A DNA stretch of 64,000 nt from NCBI RefSeq assembly GCF_051195255.1, contig NZ_JBNJLK010000008.1, positions 98,966 through 162,965 of the forward strand, written 5' to 3'. Shown in pieces: positions 8,494 through 18,258 of the stretch (positions within the stretch are counted from its first letter, which is position 1; each line of letters begins with the position of its first letter). The stretch comes from Falsirhodobacter sp051195255. GTDB lineage: Bacteria > Pseudomonadota > Alphaproteobacteria > Rhodobacterales > Rhodobacteraceae. Below the pieces are notes generated by a model. The model was not told the origin of the DNA. It made no database searches and worked only from the letters and a program-made list of their open reading frames with translations. Position numbers and translations under genes: made by a program.

Positions 8494-9264
8494 CTAGGCG
8501 AAAAGCGCCGAAAGGCGTTTCGCTTCATCTTCCGTGCCCCAGGGGGCGTTGATGATGAACATGCCCGACCCGATCATCTTGTGCCCCTCCTTGGCCGCCG
8601 GGAAGCGCACCTCGTGGCGCAGGGCGTCGGGGAAGCGCTGGGACAGGTCGGCCAGCATGCCGATATGGGCGGCGTTGGTCAGCAGCGGATACCACAGCGC
8701 GATGATCCCCACGTTCCACTTCTTCGCGATGCTGGCGATCTGGCCCGGGATGACGTCGTAATCGGACTTCACCTCATATGAAGGGTCGATCAGCATCAGG
8801 CCGCGGCGCGGGGTGGGCGGCGTCAGGGCCAGCGCCATCGCGAAGCCGTCCTTTTTCTGGACATGGGCGTCCCACAGGTGGATCACCTCGGACAGGATGC
8901 GGTGTTCCTGGGGATGCAGTTCGGCCAGGTGGATCTTGTCCATGTCCCGCAGGGTCATGGCGGCCAGAAGGGGCGATCCCGGATAGGCGGCGTCGCCCCA
9001 GCGGGCGCGCGTTTCCTCCAGCCGCTGGCGATAGGGGTGGTCGGGGGCGAAGGCTTCGCGCACGGCGCCGATGCCCTTTGCCGCCTCGCCCGTCTTCACC
9101 GCTTCCTCGGCGTCCAGCATGTAAAGGCCGCGCCCGGCGTGCGTCTCGATATAGGTGAGGGGTTTGTCCTTCTGCACCAGATAATCGAGCATGAAGCACA
9201 GCAGCGCGTGCTTCTGGACGTCGGCCAGATTTCCAGCGTGATACAGGTGTTGATAGGACAGCAT
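8494..9264 (-). CDS. rlmJ: 23S rRNA (adenine(2030)-N6)-methyltransferase RlmJ
   Basis: A 256-residue SAM-dependent methyltransferase that in E. coli methylates A2030 of 23S rRNA. The start MLSYQHLYHAGNLADVQKH is the diagnostic RlmJ N-terminus, and the DPSYE motif in LMLIDPSYEVK is the catalytic N6-adenine signature of the family. I use ATG 9264 because the conserved N-terminus begins there; a longer frame exists upstream but is not conserved. Divergent from the MHS transporter gene that begins at 9400. Confidence 0.92.
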   Translation of the reverse strand: MLSYQHLYHAGNLADVQKHALLCFMLDYLVQKDKPLTYIETHAGRGLYMLDAEEAVKTGEAAKGIGAVREAFAPDHPYRQRLEETRARWGDAAYPGSPLLAAMTLRDMDKIHLAELHPQEHRILSEVIHLWDAHVQKKDGFAMALALTPPTPRRGLMLIDPSYEVKSDYDVIPGQIASIAKKWNVGIIALWYPLLTNAAHIGMLADLSQRFPDALRHEVRFPAAKEGHKMIGSGMFIINAPWGTEDEAKRLSALFA

Positions 9265-9399
9265 GGCCTTCTCGCTATCGTTTGGCCCCGCCTTGCACAA
9301 GGAAACTTTATCCAAAGTAACAAAACCCTTATTTTGCGGGTTCACAGGGTTTTAAAATTGCGCTATCGCGGCGAATTGCAACTGAACCGGAAACACGTC

Positions 9400-10710
9400 A
9401 TGACCGATATTTCCTCCGACGCTGCGACCGGCACCGCGCAACCGCTGAACAAGCCGTCGCGTGTGCTGGCGGCCAGCCTCATCGGCACCACCATCGAATT
9501 CTACGACTTCTACATCTATGCCACCGCGGCCGTGCTGGTCTTCCCGGTGCTGTTCTTCCCGGGCACGGATGAAACGACGGCGCTGCTGGCCTCGTTCGCG
9601 ACCTTCTCGGTCGCGTTCTTCGCGCGTCCCTTCGGCGCGATCGTCTTCGGCCATTTCGGCGACAAGATCGGCCGCAAGGCGACGCTGGTCGCGGCGCTGC
9701 TGACCATGGGGATTTCCACGATCGTCATCGGCCTGCTGCCCACCTACGCCTCCATCGGGGTGCTGGCGCCGCTGTTCCTGGCGTTGTGCCGGTTCGGGCA
9801 GGGCTTCGGTCTGGGCGGCGAATGGGGCGGCGCGGTCCTGATCGCCACGGAAAACGCCCCTCCGGGCAAGAAAAGCTGGTATGGCATGTTCCCGCAACTG
9901 GGTGCGCCGGTCGGCCTCTTCATCGCGTCGGGCGTGTTCTACATCCTGCTGCACTTCGTGCCCGAAGGGCAGACGGCCGGCGCATGGCTGGCCGAAAGCG
10001 GCATCTGGCGCGCGCCGTTCCTCGCCTCGGCCATCCTGATCATCATCGGCATGTGGGTGCGGCTGTCCATCACGGAAACGCCCGACTTCCAGAAGGCCAT
10101 CGACAAGCATGAACGCGTGGCCGTTCCGGCGGCCGAGATCTTCACCAGCTACAAGCGCAGCCTGTTCCTTGGCACCTTCGTGGCGCTGGCGACCTTCGTG
10201 CTGTTCTACATCGGCACCGCATACCTGCTGTCCTACAACACCAAGGTCATCAAGATGCCGCTGCTGGAGGCGATCGAGATACAGCTTCTGGGCGCCATCG
10301 CCTTCGGCCTGTTCATCCCGATCGTGGGCAAGCTGGGCGACCGCTTCGGCCGCCGCCAGGTGCTGACGGCCGTGACGATCGGCATCGCGGTGTTCTCGTT
10401 CGCGCTGGCCCCACTGTGGTCCATGGGCACGTCGGGCATCATCATCTTCGTGCTGATCGGCATGGCGCTGATGGGCATGACCTACGGCCTGATCGGCACG
10501 GCGCTGGCCGCACCGTTCCCGACGCGCGTCCGCTACACCGGCTCCTCGCTGACGTTCAACTTCGCAGGCATCTTCGGCGCGTCGCTGGCCCCCTATGCCG
10601 CGACCTACCTGCAGTCGAACTACGGCCTGCACGCGGTGGGTTACTATCTTGGCGGCGCGGCAGTCATCACGCTGCTGTGCATCTGGGGTTCGCGCAAAGG
10701 CGAAGTCTGA
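9400..10710 (+). CDS. MFS metabolite:H+ symporter (MHS family)
   Basis: A 436-residue, 12-segment inner-membrane transporter. The IEFYDFYIYATAA segment in helix 1 and the loop motif GHFGDKIGRKATL, repeated more weakly as GKLGDRFGRRQ in the second half, identify the metabolite:proton symporter branch (ShiA, KgtP, ProP relatives). The start ATG 9400 fits the family N-terminus. The gene is alone on its strand, followed by an intrinsic terminator, and flanked by rlmJ (divergent) and pyrG (convergent), so context gives no hint of the substrate, which could be a dicarboxylate, shikimate or a betaine-like compound. Confidence 0.88.
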   Translation: MTDISSDAATGTAQPLNKPSRVLAASLIGTTIEFYDFYIYATAAVLVFPVLFFPGTDETTALLASFATFSVAFFARPFGAIVFGHFGDKIGRKATLVAALLTMGISTIVIGLLPTYASIGVLAPLFLALCRFGQGFGLGGEWGGAVLIATENAPPGKKSWYGMFPQLGAPVGLFIASGVFYILLHFVPEGQTAGAWLAESGIWRAPFLASAILIIIGMWVRLSITETPDFQKAIDKHERVAVPAAEIFTSYKRSLFLGTFVALATFVLFYIGTAYLLSYNTKVIKMPLLEAIEIQLLGAIAFGLFIPIVGKLGDRFGRRQVLTAVTIGIAVFSFALAPLWSMGTSGIIIFVLIGMALMGMTYGLIGTALAAPFPTRVRYTGSSLTFNFAGIFGASLAPYAATYLQSNYGLHAVGYYLGGAAVITLLCIWGSRKGEV

Positions 10711-10732
10711 GCGCATCGTTCGACTTGCCGAC

Positions 10733-10758
10733 AAAGGCCGTCCTGCAGGGCGGCCTTT
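10733..10758 (+). terminator. Intrinsic terminator after the MHS transporter gene
   Basis: Arms AAAGGCCG (10733-10740) and CGGCCTTT (10751-10758) enclose CCTGCAGG, which can extend the stem. It lies 22 bp after the transporter stop. The T run is short. Confidence 0.7.
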
Positions 10759-10794
10759 CCTCGTTCAGGGTTCGGCTTCGTGACGGACATGCAA

Positions 10795-10818
10795 AAAGGC
10801 GCCCCGTAGGGCGCCTTT
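10795..10818 (-). terminator. Intrinsic terminator after pyrG
   Basis: A perfect 10-bp stem, AAAGGCGCCC (10795-10804) and GGGCGCCTTT (10809-10818), with a CGTA loop. Read on the minus strand the stem is followed by a T-rich run from the plus-strand A tract at 10793-10797. It lies 22 bp beyond the pyrG stop and can act in both directions. Confidence 0.8.
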
Positions 10819-10840
10819 GGTTTCGCGCAGGCGGGAAGCG

Positions 10841-12484
<1,644 letters not shown>

Positions 12485-12565
12485 GCGTGGAATACTCCCG
12501 TGAATTCGATTTAAGACAGCGATTCGGCAATGCGGAATCGTATCATCACGGGACTCGGGGTATAA

Positions 12566-12584
12566 CGCAGGGTGTCACCCTGCG
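12566..12584 (-). terminator. Stem-loop between secG and pyrG
   Basis: CGCAGGG (12566-12572) and CCCTGCG (12578-12584) form a 7-bp stem. On the minus strand it is followed only by TTAT, so it is a weak terminator or an attenuating or RNA-stabilising hairpin between secG and pyrG. Confidence 0.35.
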
Positions 12585-12636
12585 CAACCGGCCTCGGGAT
12601 GAAGGACGGACCTTGCGGCCCGACGCGCGTGATGTG

Positions 12637-13071
<435 letters not shown>

Positions 13072-13140
13072 GCAGGAACGGCCTTCGGATGCTGACGCGC
13101 CTATCTAGAAGGATGTGACCCGCCCCGCAACCCCAAAGGG

Positions 13141-13347
13141 TCAAAGGCGGCGAAGCGTCTCGGCCAGAAGGCGGGCCAGCCGCGCCTCGGCCCCCGTGGC
13201 GGCGTCGGCGCGGCGCTCCAGATCCTCCGCCACGCGGGCGGGATCCAACCCCAAGCCCTGCAGGACGAGGTCATGGAGTATGTCCACGGCCGCACGCCGG
13301 GTCGCGACCACTTCGCGCTCCAGCTCGATCAAACGCTCGGTTTCCAT
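13141..13347 (-). CDS. Small conserved-looking helical protein of unknown function
   Basis: A 68-residue reading frame rich in Ala, Arg, Glu and Leu, predicted to be two long amphipathic helices (METERLIELEREVVATRRA, then DPARVAEDLERRADAA). No signal peptide, membrane segment or known motif is visible. It lies 69 bp upstream of secG on the same strand and could share its transcript. The start ATG 13347 has only a weak ribosome site. GC-rich third positions support coding, but no function can be given, and it could be a chance frame. Confidence 0.45.
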   Translation of the reverse strand: METERLIELEREVVATRRAAVDILHDLVLQGLGLDPARVAEDLERRADAATGAEARLARLLAETLRRL

Positions 13348-13502
13348 CCTGAGGTCCCTGAGGGGCTTTCAACCCAAGATAGTATATCGCGGGCCCCGTG
13401 ACCACTTAGCTGTTCGTCACTTCGATTAGCATTTGCACGATCGGCGCGAGGCGTGGCCTGCCGAAGGGACGAACGCATGCGAATCATGCCGAAAGACTGG
13501 TT

Positions 13503-13952
13503 TCAATTCTCTGAGGGTGCGGACAGGACCGGGCAGACATTGGTCAGGATGCAGCCCATGATGCGGTTGGCTTCCTTCAGATCGTCTTCGGACAGGTTGC
13601 GCAGGATTTCGGACCGCAACTTGGCAACATAGGACAGAAGGTCGCCCGCCTGTTCGCGGGCCGCCGGGGTCAGGTGCACGGTCCGCTGCCGGCGATCCCC
13701 GCCATTGGCGCGCCGTTCCACAAGGCCCGCCTTTTCCAGCGCATCGACCAGCCCAACGATGGACGGCTGTTCCACGTCCAGATGCTGGGCAAGCTGGGTC
13801 TGCGTGGGGCCGTCCTCGCGGGCAAGTTGCACCAGAAGGCGCGCGCGCGACAGGGTCAGCCCCATTTCCTTGGCACGCGCATCGAACAGGGTCCGCATCT
13901 TGCGGTTCACCTTGATCAGCGTGTCGAGGAACTGCTCCGATTGTGAGGGCAT
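13503..13952 (-). CDS. MarR family transcriptional regulator
   Basis: A 149-residue winged-helix regulator. The recognition helix region TQTQLAQHLDVEQPSIVGLVDALEKAGLV and the wing GGDRRQRTVHLTP match the MarR family, with dimerisation helices at both ends. It lies directly downstream of waaA on the same strand, with 45 bp between. No obvious efflux or catabolic gene is adjacent, so its target is unknown; a dyad just upstream (13980-13998) suggests autoregulation. Family members respond to phenolic ligands or oxidation; no cysteine pattern here allows a choice. Confidence 0.9.
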   Translation of the reverse strand: MPSQSEQFLDTLIKVNRKMRTLFDARAKEMGLTLSRARLLVQLAREDGPTQTQLAQHLDVEQPSIVGLVDALEKAGLVERRANGGDRRQRTVHLTPAAREQAGDLLSYVAKLRSEILRNLSEDDLKEANRIMGCILTNVCPVLSAPSEN

Positions 13953-13979
13953 AACGGCCTTAGGAAGCGAATGATTATT

Positions 13980-13998
13980 ATCCGATGTAAATACGGAT
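13980..13998. promoter_or_regulatory. Candidate MarR operator
   Basis: Inverted repeat ATCCG (13980-13984) and CGGAT (13994-13998) with a 9-bp AT-rich centre, 28-46 bp upstream of the MarR start codon. A second overlapping dyad CCGATG/CATCGG (13982-13987, 13999-14004) extends it. The spacing suits a MarR dimer, but there is no direct proof. Confidence 0.3.
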
Positions 13999-15182
13999 CA
14001 TCGGGCGTCAACTCTTATTCTCGTGATAAGGGCGTTCAGCGCCGTCAGGACCACCCCCGCCGCGTCGTCCGGACGAAGGGCGGAGGCCGCCGTTCGCACC
14101 ATGATCCCGCGCCGCAAAGGGTCCAGCGAGCCCAATGTCGCGGCCAGCGTTTCCGCCTGTGCCGGAAGGGCCGCACCCTCCCGATCCAGCGCCTCGAAGA
14201 TCGCGGCGAAGTTGGCCACATGCGGGCCATGGATCAGGGCGGAGTCGTAAAGGGCGGGTTCATAAGGCGTATGGCCCCCCTTGGGCACGAAGCTGCCCCC
14301 GATCACCGTGACGCAGGCCGCGCGATACCACAGCGACATCTCGCCCAAGGTGTCGGCGACGTAGACCTCCCCCGCCGGGGCCTCGCCATCCGACCGCCGC
14401 GCCACGGTAAAATCGCGGGCGAGGGCCAGTGCAGCCACCTCGGCCCCGCGGGCGGGATGGCGCGGGGCCAGGATCAGCCAGCGAAAGCGGCTTTGCGCGC
14501 GGAAGGCGTCCAGGATCACCTCATCCTCCCCTGGGTGGGTGGAGGCGGCGAGAACCGTGTCCTCACGCGGATGGGGTAAGGGCGGCATCGGACCCTCGTC
14601 GCGCGAAAGCGCGGATTTCAGCGTCAGGCGCGGACCGATGCGGTCGGCGGGCAGGCCAAGATCCCGCAGCCGTCCTTCGCTGCCCGCGTCCTGCGCGCTG
14701 ACCCAGGACAGGCGCCGCAGCACCCGCCGCATCAGCCCGATCCGCGCCCAGCGGCGGGACGACCGTTCCGACATCCGCGCGCCGATCACCAGCACGGGCA
14801 TGGGGGCGGACAGGATGCGTTCGGGCCACAGCTCGTTCTCCACCACGATCAGGGCGCGGGGGCGGGCGCGCAGGAAGCGGCGCACCACGGGCCGGGCGTC
14901 GAAGGGGGCCAGGCGGGCCGTCACCCCTGGCAGGTTCCAGCCGGCCACCATCGCCTTGGCCGTGGGGTTGTTGCAGGTCACCAGAACCGTGTCGCCCTGC
15001 GCGGACAGCCCCTCGATCACCGAACGGGCCGAGGTCAGCTCGCCATTGCTGGCGCCGTGCACCCAGATCGCCTCCTGCGGCAGGGGCGCCCGGGCCATCC
15101 GCTCCGCCAGCGTGCCCCGACGGGCCGCCATCAGCGCCAGGACCGGCAGCGCGGCCAGCATCAGCAGACGGTAAAGGATCAT
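13998..15182 (-). CDS. waaA: 3-deoxy-D-manno-octulosonic acid (Kdo) transferase
   Basis: A 394-residue GT30-family glycosyltransferase that adds Kdo to lipid A precursor at the inner face of the inner membrane. Marks are an N-terminal hydrophobic anchor, the early IWVHGASNGELTSA segment (GEL catalytic glutamate), VENELWPE in the N-terminal domain and GGSFVPKGGHTPYEPA in the sugar-nucleotide domain. The start overlaps the stop of the DUF6476-like gene by ATGA. At 394 residues it is slightly shorter than the E. coli enzyme. Whether it adds one or two Kdo residues cannot be told. Confidence 0.93.
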   Translation of the reverse strand: MILYRLLMLAALPVLALMAARRGTLAERMARAPLPQEAIWVHGASNGELTSARSVIEGLSAQGDTVLVTCNNPTAKAMVAGWNLPGVTARLAPFDARPVVRRFLRARPRALIVVENELWPERILSAPMPVLVIGARMSERSSRRWARIGLMRRVLRRLSWVSAQDAGSEGRLRDLGLPADRIGPRLTLKSALSRDEGPMPPLPHPREDTVLAASTHPGEDEVILDAFRAQSRFRWLILAPRHPARGAEVAALALARDFTVARRSDGEAPAGEVYVADTLGEMSLWYRAACVTVIGGSFVPKGGHTPYEPALYDSALIHGPHVANFAAIFEALDREGAALPAQAETLAATLGSLDPLRRGIMVRTAASALRPDDAAGVVLTALNALITRIRVDAR

Positions 15183-15472
15183 TCGACCCGAACCTCTTGC
15201 CGAAGACTGCCGTCGTCGTTGAAGATCAGGATGCGGTTGTCCTCGGTCACCACGGCGGTCCAGCCGCGGCCCAGCGTCACGGCGGTGGGCACCGCACCGT
15301 CCAGACGGATGGCCGGGGGCAGGGTGGGCACGCGGTCCAGCGCCTGCGGCACGCGCGTGACAAGCAGCCAGATCACGGTTATCAGGCCCCCGATCAGCAC
15401 CATCGTCAGGATGGTCACCAGTGCCTTCAAAAAGCCCAATCCGGGCGGCAAGCCTTGCGGAGCCTCATCCAT
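15179..15472 (-). CDS. Small single-span membrane protein (DUF6476-like)
   Basis: A 97-residue protein with one strong membrane helix (about residues 15-37, VTILTMVLIGGLITVIWLLV) and a C-terminal globular part that resembles a small beta-sheet domain (AVVTEDNRILIFNDDGS). Its start codon ATG 15472 overlaps the rluD start on the other strand, and its end overlaps the waaA start by ATGA. The same neighbourhood beside an RluA-type gene is typical of Rhodobacterales, where it is annotated as a domain of unknown function; I recall the DUF number from family knowledge and have not confirmed it. Confidence 0.75.
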   Translation of the reverse strand: MDEAPQGLPPGLGFLKALVTILTMVLIGGLITVIWLLVTRVPQALDRVPTLPPAIRLDGAVPTAVTLGRGWTAVVTEDNRILIFNDDGSLRQEVRVE

Positions 15473-16514
15473 GGCGAACCTTTCCGGCCCCGATGCGGGC
15501 CAAATCCAAGTGGTGATCGGGCCGAACCCGCCTGACCGCCTTGATAAGGCCCTCGCGCTCGAGGTGCCAGAGGAGGCGGCGCTGTCGCGGTCCCGCCTGA
15601 TGAAGATGATCGCGGCCGGCGAGGTGCTGCGCGATGGTCGGCCGGTCGCGGCAAAGGACCGCGTGGCCGAAGGCGACGTGCTGACCCTGATCCTGTCCGA
15701 GCCCGAAGAGGTGGAGGCCCGCCCCGAGGCGATCCCACTGGTTGTGGTGTATGAGGATGACGACCTGATCGTGATCGACAAGCCGGTCGGCATGGTCGTC
15801 CATCCCGCACCCGGTTCCCCCACGGGCACGCTGGTGAACGCGTTGCTGGCGCATTGCGCGGGCAGCCTGTCGGGGATCGGGGGCGAAAAGCGTCCGGGCA
15901 TCGTGCACCGCATCGACAAGGACACTTCGGGCCTTCTGGTCGCGGCGAAATCCGACCGCGCGCATCACGGTCTGGCCGCGCAGTTCGAAGCGCACAGCGT
16001 GATCCGCCGCTATCTGGCGCTGGTGCACGGGACGCCCAGCGCGACGGATCCGCGTCTGCGTGGCCTGCAGGGCGTCAGCTTTGAACAGGGCGGCATCCTG
16101 AAGATCGCGACGCATCTGGACCGTCACCGCTCGGATCGCCAGCGTCAGGCCGTGACGTTCCATGGTGGCCGCCACGCCATCACCCGCGCCCGGGTGCTGG
16201 AGGATTACGGCGTCGCCTCGCTGCTGGAATGCTGGCTGGAAACGGGCCGCACCCATCAGATCCGGGTGCACATGGCTTATGCCGGTCACGGCCTTCTGGG
16301 CGACCAGACCTATGGCGGCAAGCGCAAGGTCGCGGCAAAGGTGCTTGGCGCGGCGGCGGCCGAAGCGGCAGCGCACTTCACCCGTCAGGCGCTGCACGCG
16401 GCCACGCTGGGATTCGTGCATCCGGTCACCGGCAAGGAACTGGCCTTCGAGGCCGGGCTGCCCGAAGACATGGCCCACCTGCTGGACGCGCTTCGCCAAG
16501 GGGAGGCACCCTGA
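15471..16514 (+). CDS. rluD: 23S rRNA pseudouridine synthase (RluD-like)
   Basis: A 347-residue RluA-family pseudouridine synthase with an N-terminal S4-type RNA-binding segment (SRSRLMKMIAAGEVLRDGR) and the catalytic domain. The catalytic aspartate sits in HRIDKDTSGLL, and the TGRTHQIRVH motif follows. RluD modifies U1911, U1915 and U1917 of 23S rRNA in E. coli; a closely related RluC role is not excluded. The start ATG 15471 shares two bases with the divergent DUF6476-like start. An upstream frame exists but is the shadow of that gene. Confidence 0.92.
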   Translation: MANLSGPDAGQIQVVIGPNPPDRLDKALALEVPEEAALSRSRLMKMIAAGEVLRDGRPVAAKDRVAEGDVLTLILSEPEEVEARPEAIPLVVVYEDDDLIVIDKPVGMVVHPAPGSPTGTLVNALLAHCAGSLSGIGGEKRPGIVHRIDKDTSGLLVAAKSDRAHHGLAAQFEAHSVIRRYLALVHGTPSATDPRLRGLQGVSFEQGGILKIATHLDRHRSDRQRQAVTFHGGRHAITRARVLEDYGVASLLECWLETGRTHQIRVHMAYAGHGLLGDQTYGGKRKVAAKVLGAAAAEAAAHFTRQALHAATLGFVHPVTGKELAFEAGLPEDMAHLLDALRQGEAP

Positions 16515-16619
16515 AGCGCGGGTCTTTGCCGAGTTCACGAAAACGTAATGACATATAGCAGACGGAACAAGCGGGCGGCTGCGTTCTATTCTCCGGATAG
16601 ACAACGGAGTATGTTTTCC

Positions 16620-17042
16620 ATGGTACGTTTTATTTCGACCTCGTTGCTGGCACTGACCCTCACGACCGCGGGCACCGCCTCCATGGCCCAACCGGTGCCG
16701 CCGCCGCCCTGCCATGGCGAGCATTGCGACAAGTTCCCGCCGCGGCCCGGCGAACCCCTGCGCCACGACGATCGTCGCGACCATGACCGCCGCGACGCCC
16801 CTTGGGAACAGCAGCGTGACCATGACCAGCGCCGCGACCACGACGGACGCCATGACAATCGCCGCGATCACGACGATCGCCAGGATCCGCGCCGCGATCA
16901 CGACGGACGCCATGACGAGCGGCGCCAGGACGGTCCCGGGTATCGTGCGGACCGGGACGGCGACCAGGACCGTGGAGAGCATCGCGGGAACGACCATTGC
17001 AAGCCGGGCGACCGCAACTGCAAACCGTCCCGCCCGAACTGA
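16620..17042 (+). CDS. Secreted Asp/His/Arg-rich repeat protein of unknown function
   Basis: A 140-residue protein with a clear signal peptide (about residues 1-22, cleavage near SMA-Q) followed by a proline patch with CHGEHC, about 70 residues built from DHDxRxD-type repeats, and a C-terminal HCKPGDRNCK. I prefer ATG 16620 over ATG 16611 because the GGAG box at 16606-16609 is one base from the latter. The DNA encoding the repeat has two near-identical 24-bp units 60 bp apart. His, Asp and paired Cys suggest metal binding, and RcnB-like proteins have a similar region, but their C-terminal domain is not seen. It has its own terminator and precedes rpoH. Confidence 0.7.
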   Translation: MVRFISTSLLALTLTTAGTASMAQPVPPPPCHGEHCDKFPPRPGEPLRHDDRRDHDRRDAPWEQQRDHDQRRDHDGRHDNRRDHDDRQDPRRDHDGRHDERRQDGPGYRADRDGDQDRGEHRGNDHCKPGDRNCKPSRPN

Positions 17043-17059
17043 GATCGGCTGACGACCTC

Positions 17060-17087
17060 AACGCCCCGAGCATCTTGGGGCGTTTTT
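17060..17087 (+). terminator. Intrinsic terminator between the repeat protein gene and rpoH
   Basis: AACGCCCC (17060-17067) pairs with GGGGCGTT (17077-17084), loop of 9, followed by TTT. It lies 18 bp after the repeat-protein stop and separates it from rpoH transcription. Confidence 0.88.
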
Positions 17088-17148
17088 CCTTGGAGGGCAG
17101 ATTCGGGGGCGAAAGTCGGAATTTTCGTCGCCTCCCGCTCTTCGAAGT

Positions 17149-17176
17149 CTTCAAAACTGAAACAACATCCCCATAT
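17149..17176 (+). promoter_or_regulatory. Candidate heat-shock (sigma-32) promoter before rpoH
   Basis: CTTCAA (17149-17154) and CCCCATAT (17169-17176) separated by 14 bp resemble the sigma-32 consensus (CTTGAA, 13-15 bp, CCCCATNT). It lies about 135 bp upstream of the rpoH start and just after the preceding terminator. The -35 has one mismatch; the -10 is a full match. Confidence 0.5.
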
Positions 17177-17312
17177 CGACCACGTTCGCGTGAACATGCG
17201 CAACAATTGCGTTTCCGCGACGGTTTCCCCTGCGACACGCGTTATTCAGATGTGGCGCCCCGGCAATGGGCCGTCGCCTCGGCAACGCCGCAGGCATGAT
17301 TGGAGGTTCTAC

Positions 17313-18206
17313 ATGGCCAGCTATACCAACCTTCCCGCCCCGTCCCCCGAACAGGGCCTGAACCGTTACATGCAGGAAATCCGCAAGTTCCCCCTGCTGG
17401 AGCCGGAGGAAGAATACATGCTGGCCAAGAGCTGGGTGGACCACCAGGATTCCAGCGCGGCGCACCGGCTTGTCACCTCTCACCTTCGCCTGGCGGCCAA
17501 GATCGCCATGGGTTATCGCGGCTACGGCCTGCCGCAGGCCGAGGTGATTTCCGAGGCGAACGTGGGCCTGATGCAGGCCGTTAAGCGGTTCGACCCGGAA
17601 AAGGGTTTCCGTTTGGCCACCTATGCGATGTGGTGGATCCGCGCCTCGATCCAGGAATACATCCTGCGGTCGTGGAGCCTTGTGAAGCTGGGCACCACTT
17701 CGGCCCAGAAGAAGCTGTTCTTCAACCTGCGCAAGGCGAAGGCCAAGGTCGGCGCGTTGGAGGAAGGCGATCTGCGCCCCGAGAACGTGGCCCGCATCGC
17801 GACGGACCTGAACGTGTCGCAGGAAGAGGTCATCTCCATGAACCGCCGTCTGGCCGGTTCCGACGCCTCGCTGAACGCGACGGTGGGGTCCGAGGATGGC
17901 GGAGCCCAATGGCAGGACTGGCTGGAGGACGAGGACAGCGATCAGGCCGCCGATTATGCCGAGCGGGACGAGCTGGAAACCCGGCGCGAGTTGCTGATGC
18001 AGGCGATGGACGTGCTGAACGACCGCGAAAAGGACATCCTTGCGCAGCGCCGCCTGTCGGATGAACCTGTGACGCTGGAAGACCTGTCCGAAACCTATGG
18101 CGTCAGCCGCGAACGCATCCGCCAGATCGAGGTTCGCGCGTTCGAGAAGCTGCAGAACAAGATGCGCGATCTGGCCCGCGGCAAGGGCATGGCCATCCCG
18201 GCCTGA
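17313..18206 (+). CDS. rpoH: RNA polymerase heat-shock sigma factor RpoH (sigma-32)
   Basis: A 297-residue sigma-70 family factor. The RpoH box AQKKLFFNLRK at about residues 131-141 separates sigma-32 from other sigma factors. Region 2 contains the core-binding and -10 segment (TYAMWWIRASIQEYILRSW), and region 4 ends with the helix-turn-helix SRERIRQIEVRAFEKL. ATG 17313 is preceded by GGAGG at 17302-17306. Alphaproteobacteria often have two RpoH proteins; the N-terminus and RpoH box fit the RpoHI type. The candidate sigma-32 promoter upstream suggests autoregulation. An intrinsic terminator follows. Confidence 0.96.
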   Translation: MASYTNLPAPSPEQGLNRYMQEIRKFPLLEPEEEYMLAKSWVDHQDSSAAHRLVTSHLRLAAKIAMGYRGYGLPQAEVISEANVGLMQAVKRFDPEKGFRLATYAMWWIRASIQEYILRSWSLVKLGTTSAQKKLFFNLRKAKAKVGALEEGDLRPENVARIATDLNVSQEEVISMNRRLAGSDASLNATVGSEDGGAQWQDWLEDEDSDQAADYAERDELETRRELLMQAMDVLNDREKDILAQRRLSDEPVTLEDLSETYGVSRERIRQIEVRAFEKLQNKMRDLARGKGMAIPA

Positions 18207-18222
18207 TCCTGCCTTCTGATTC

Positions 18223-18255
18223 AAAAAACGCCCGCGAGAAATCGCGGGCGTTTTT
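18223..18255. terminator. Bidirectional terminator between rpoH and pepF
   Basis: ACGCCCGCGA (18228-18237) pairs perfectly with TCGCGGGCGT (18242-18251), with an A run before and a T run after. It serves rpoH on the plus strand and pepF on the minus strand, whose stop lies at 18259. Confidence 0.92.
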
Positions 18256-18258
18256 CGT

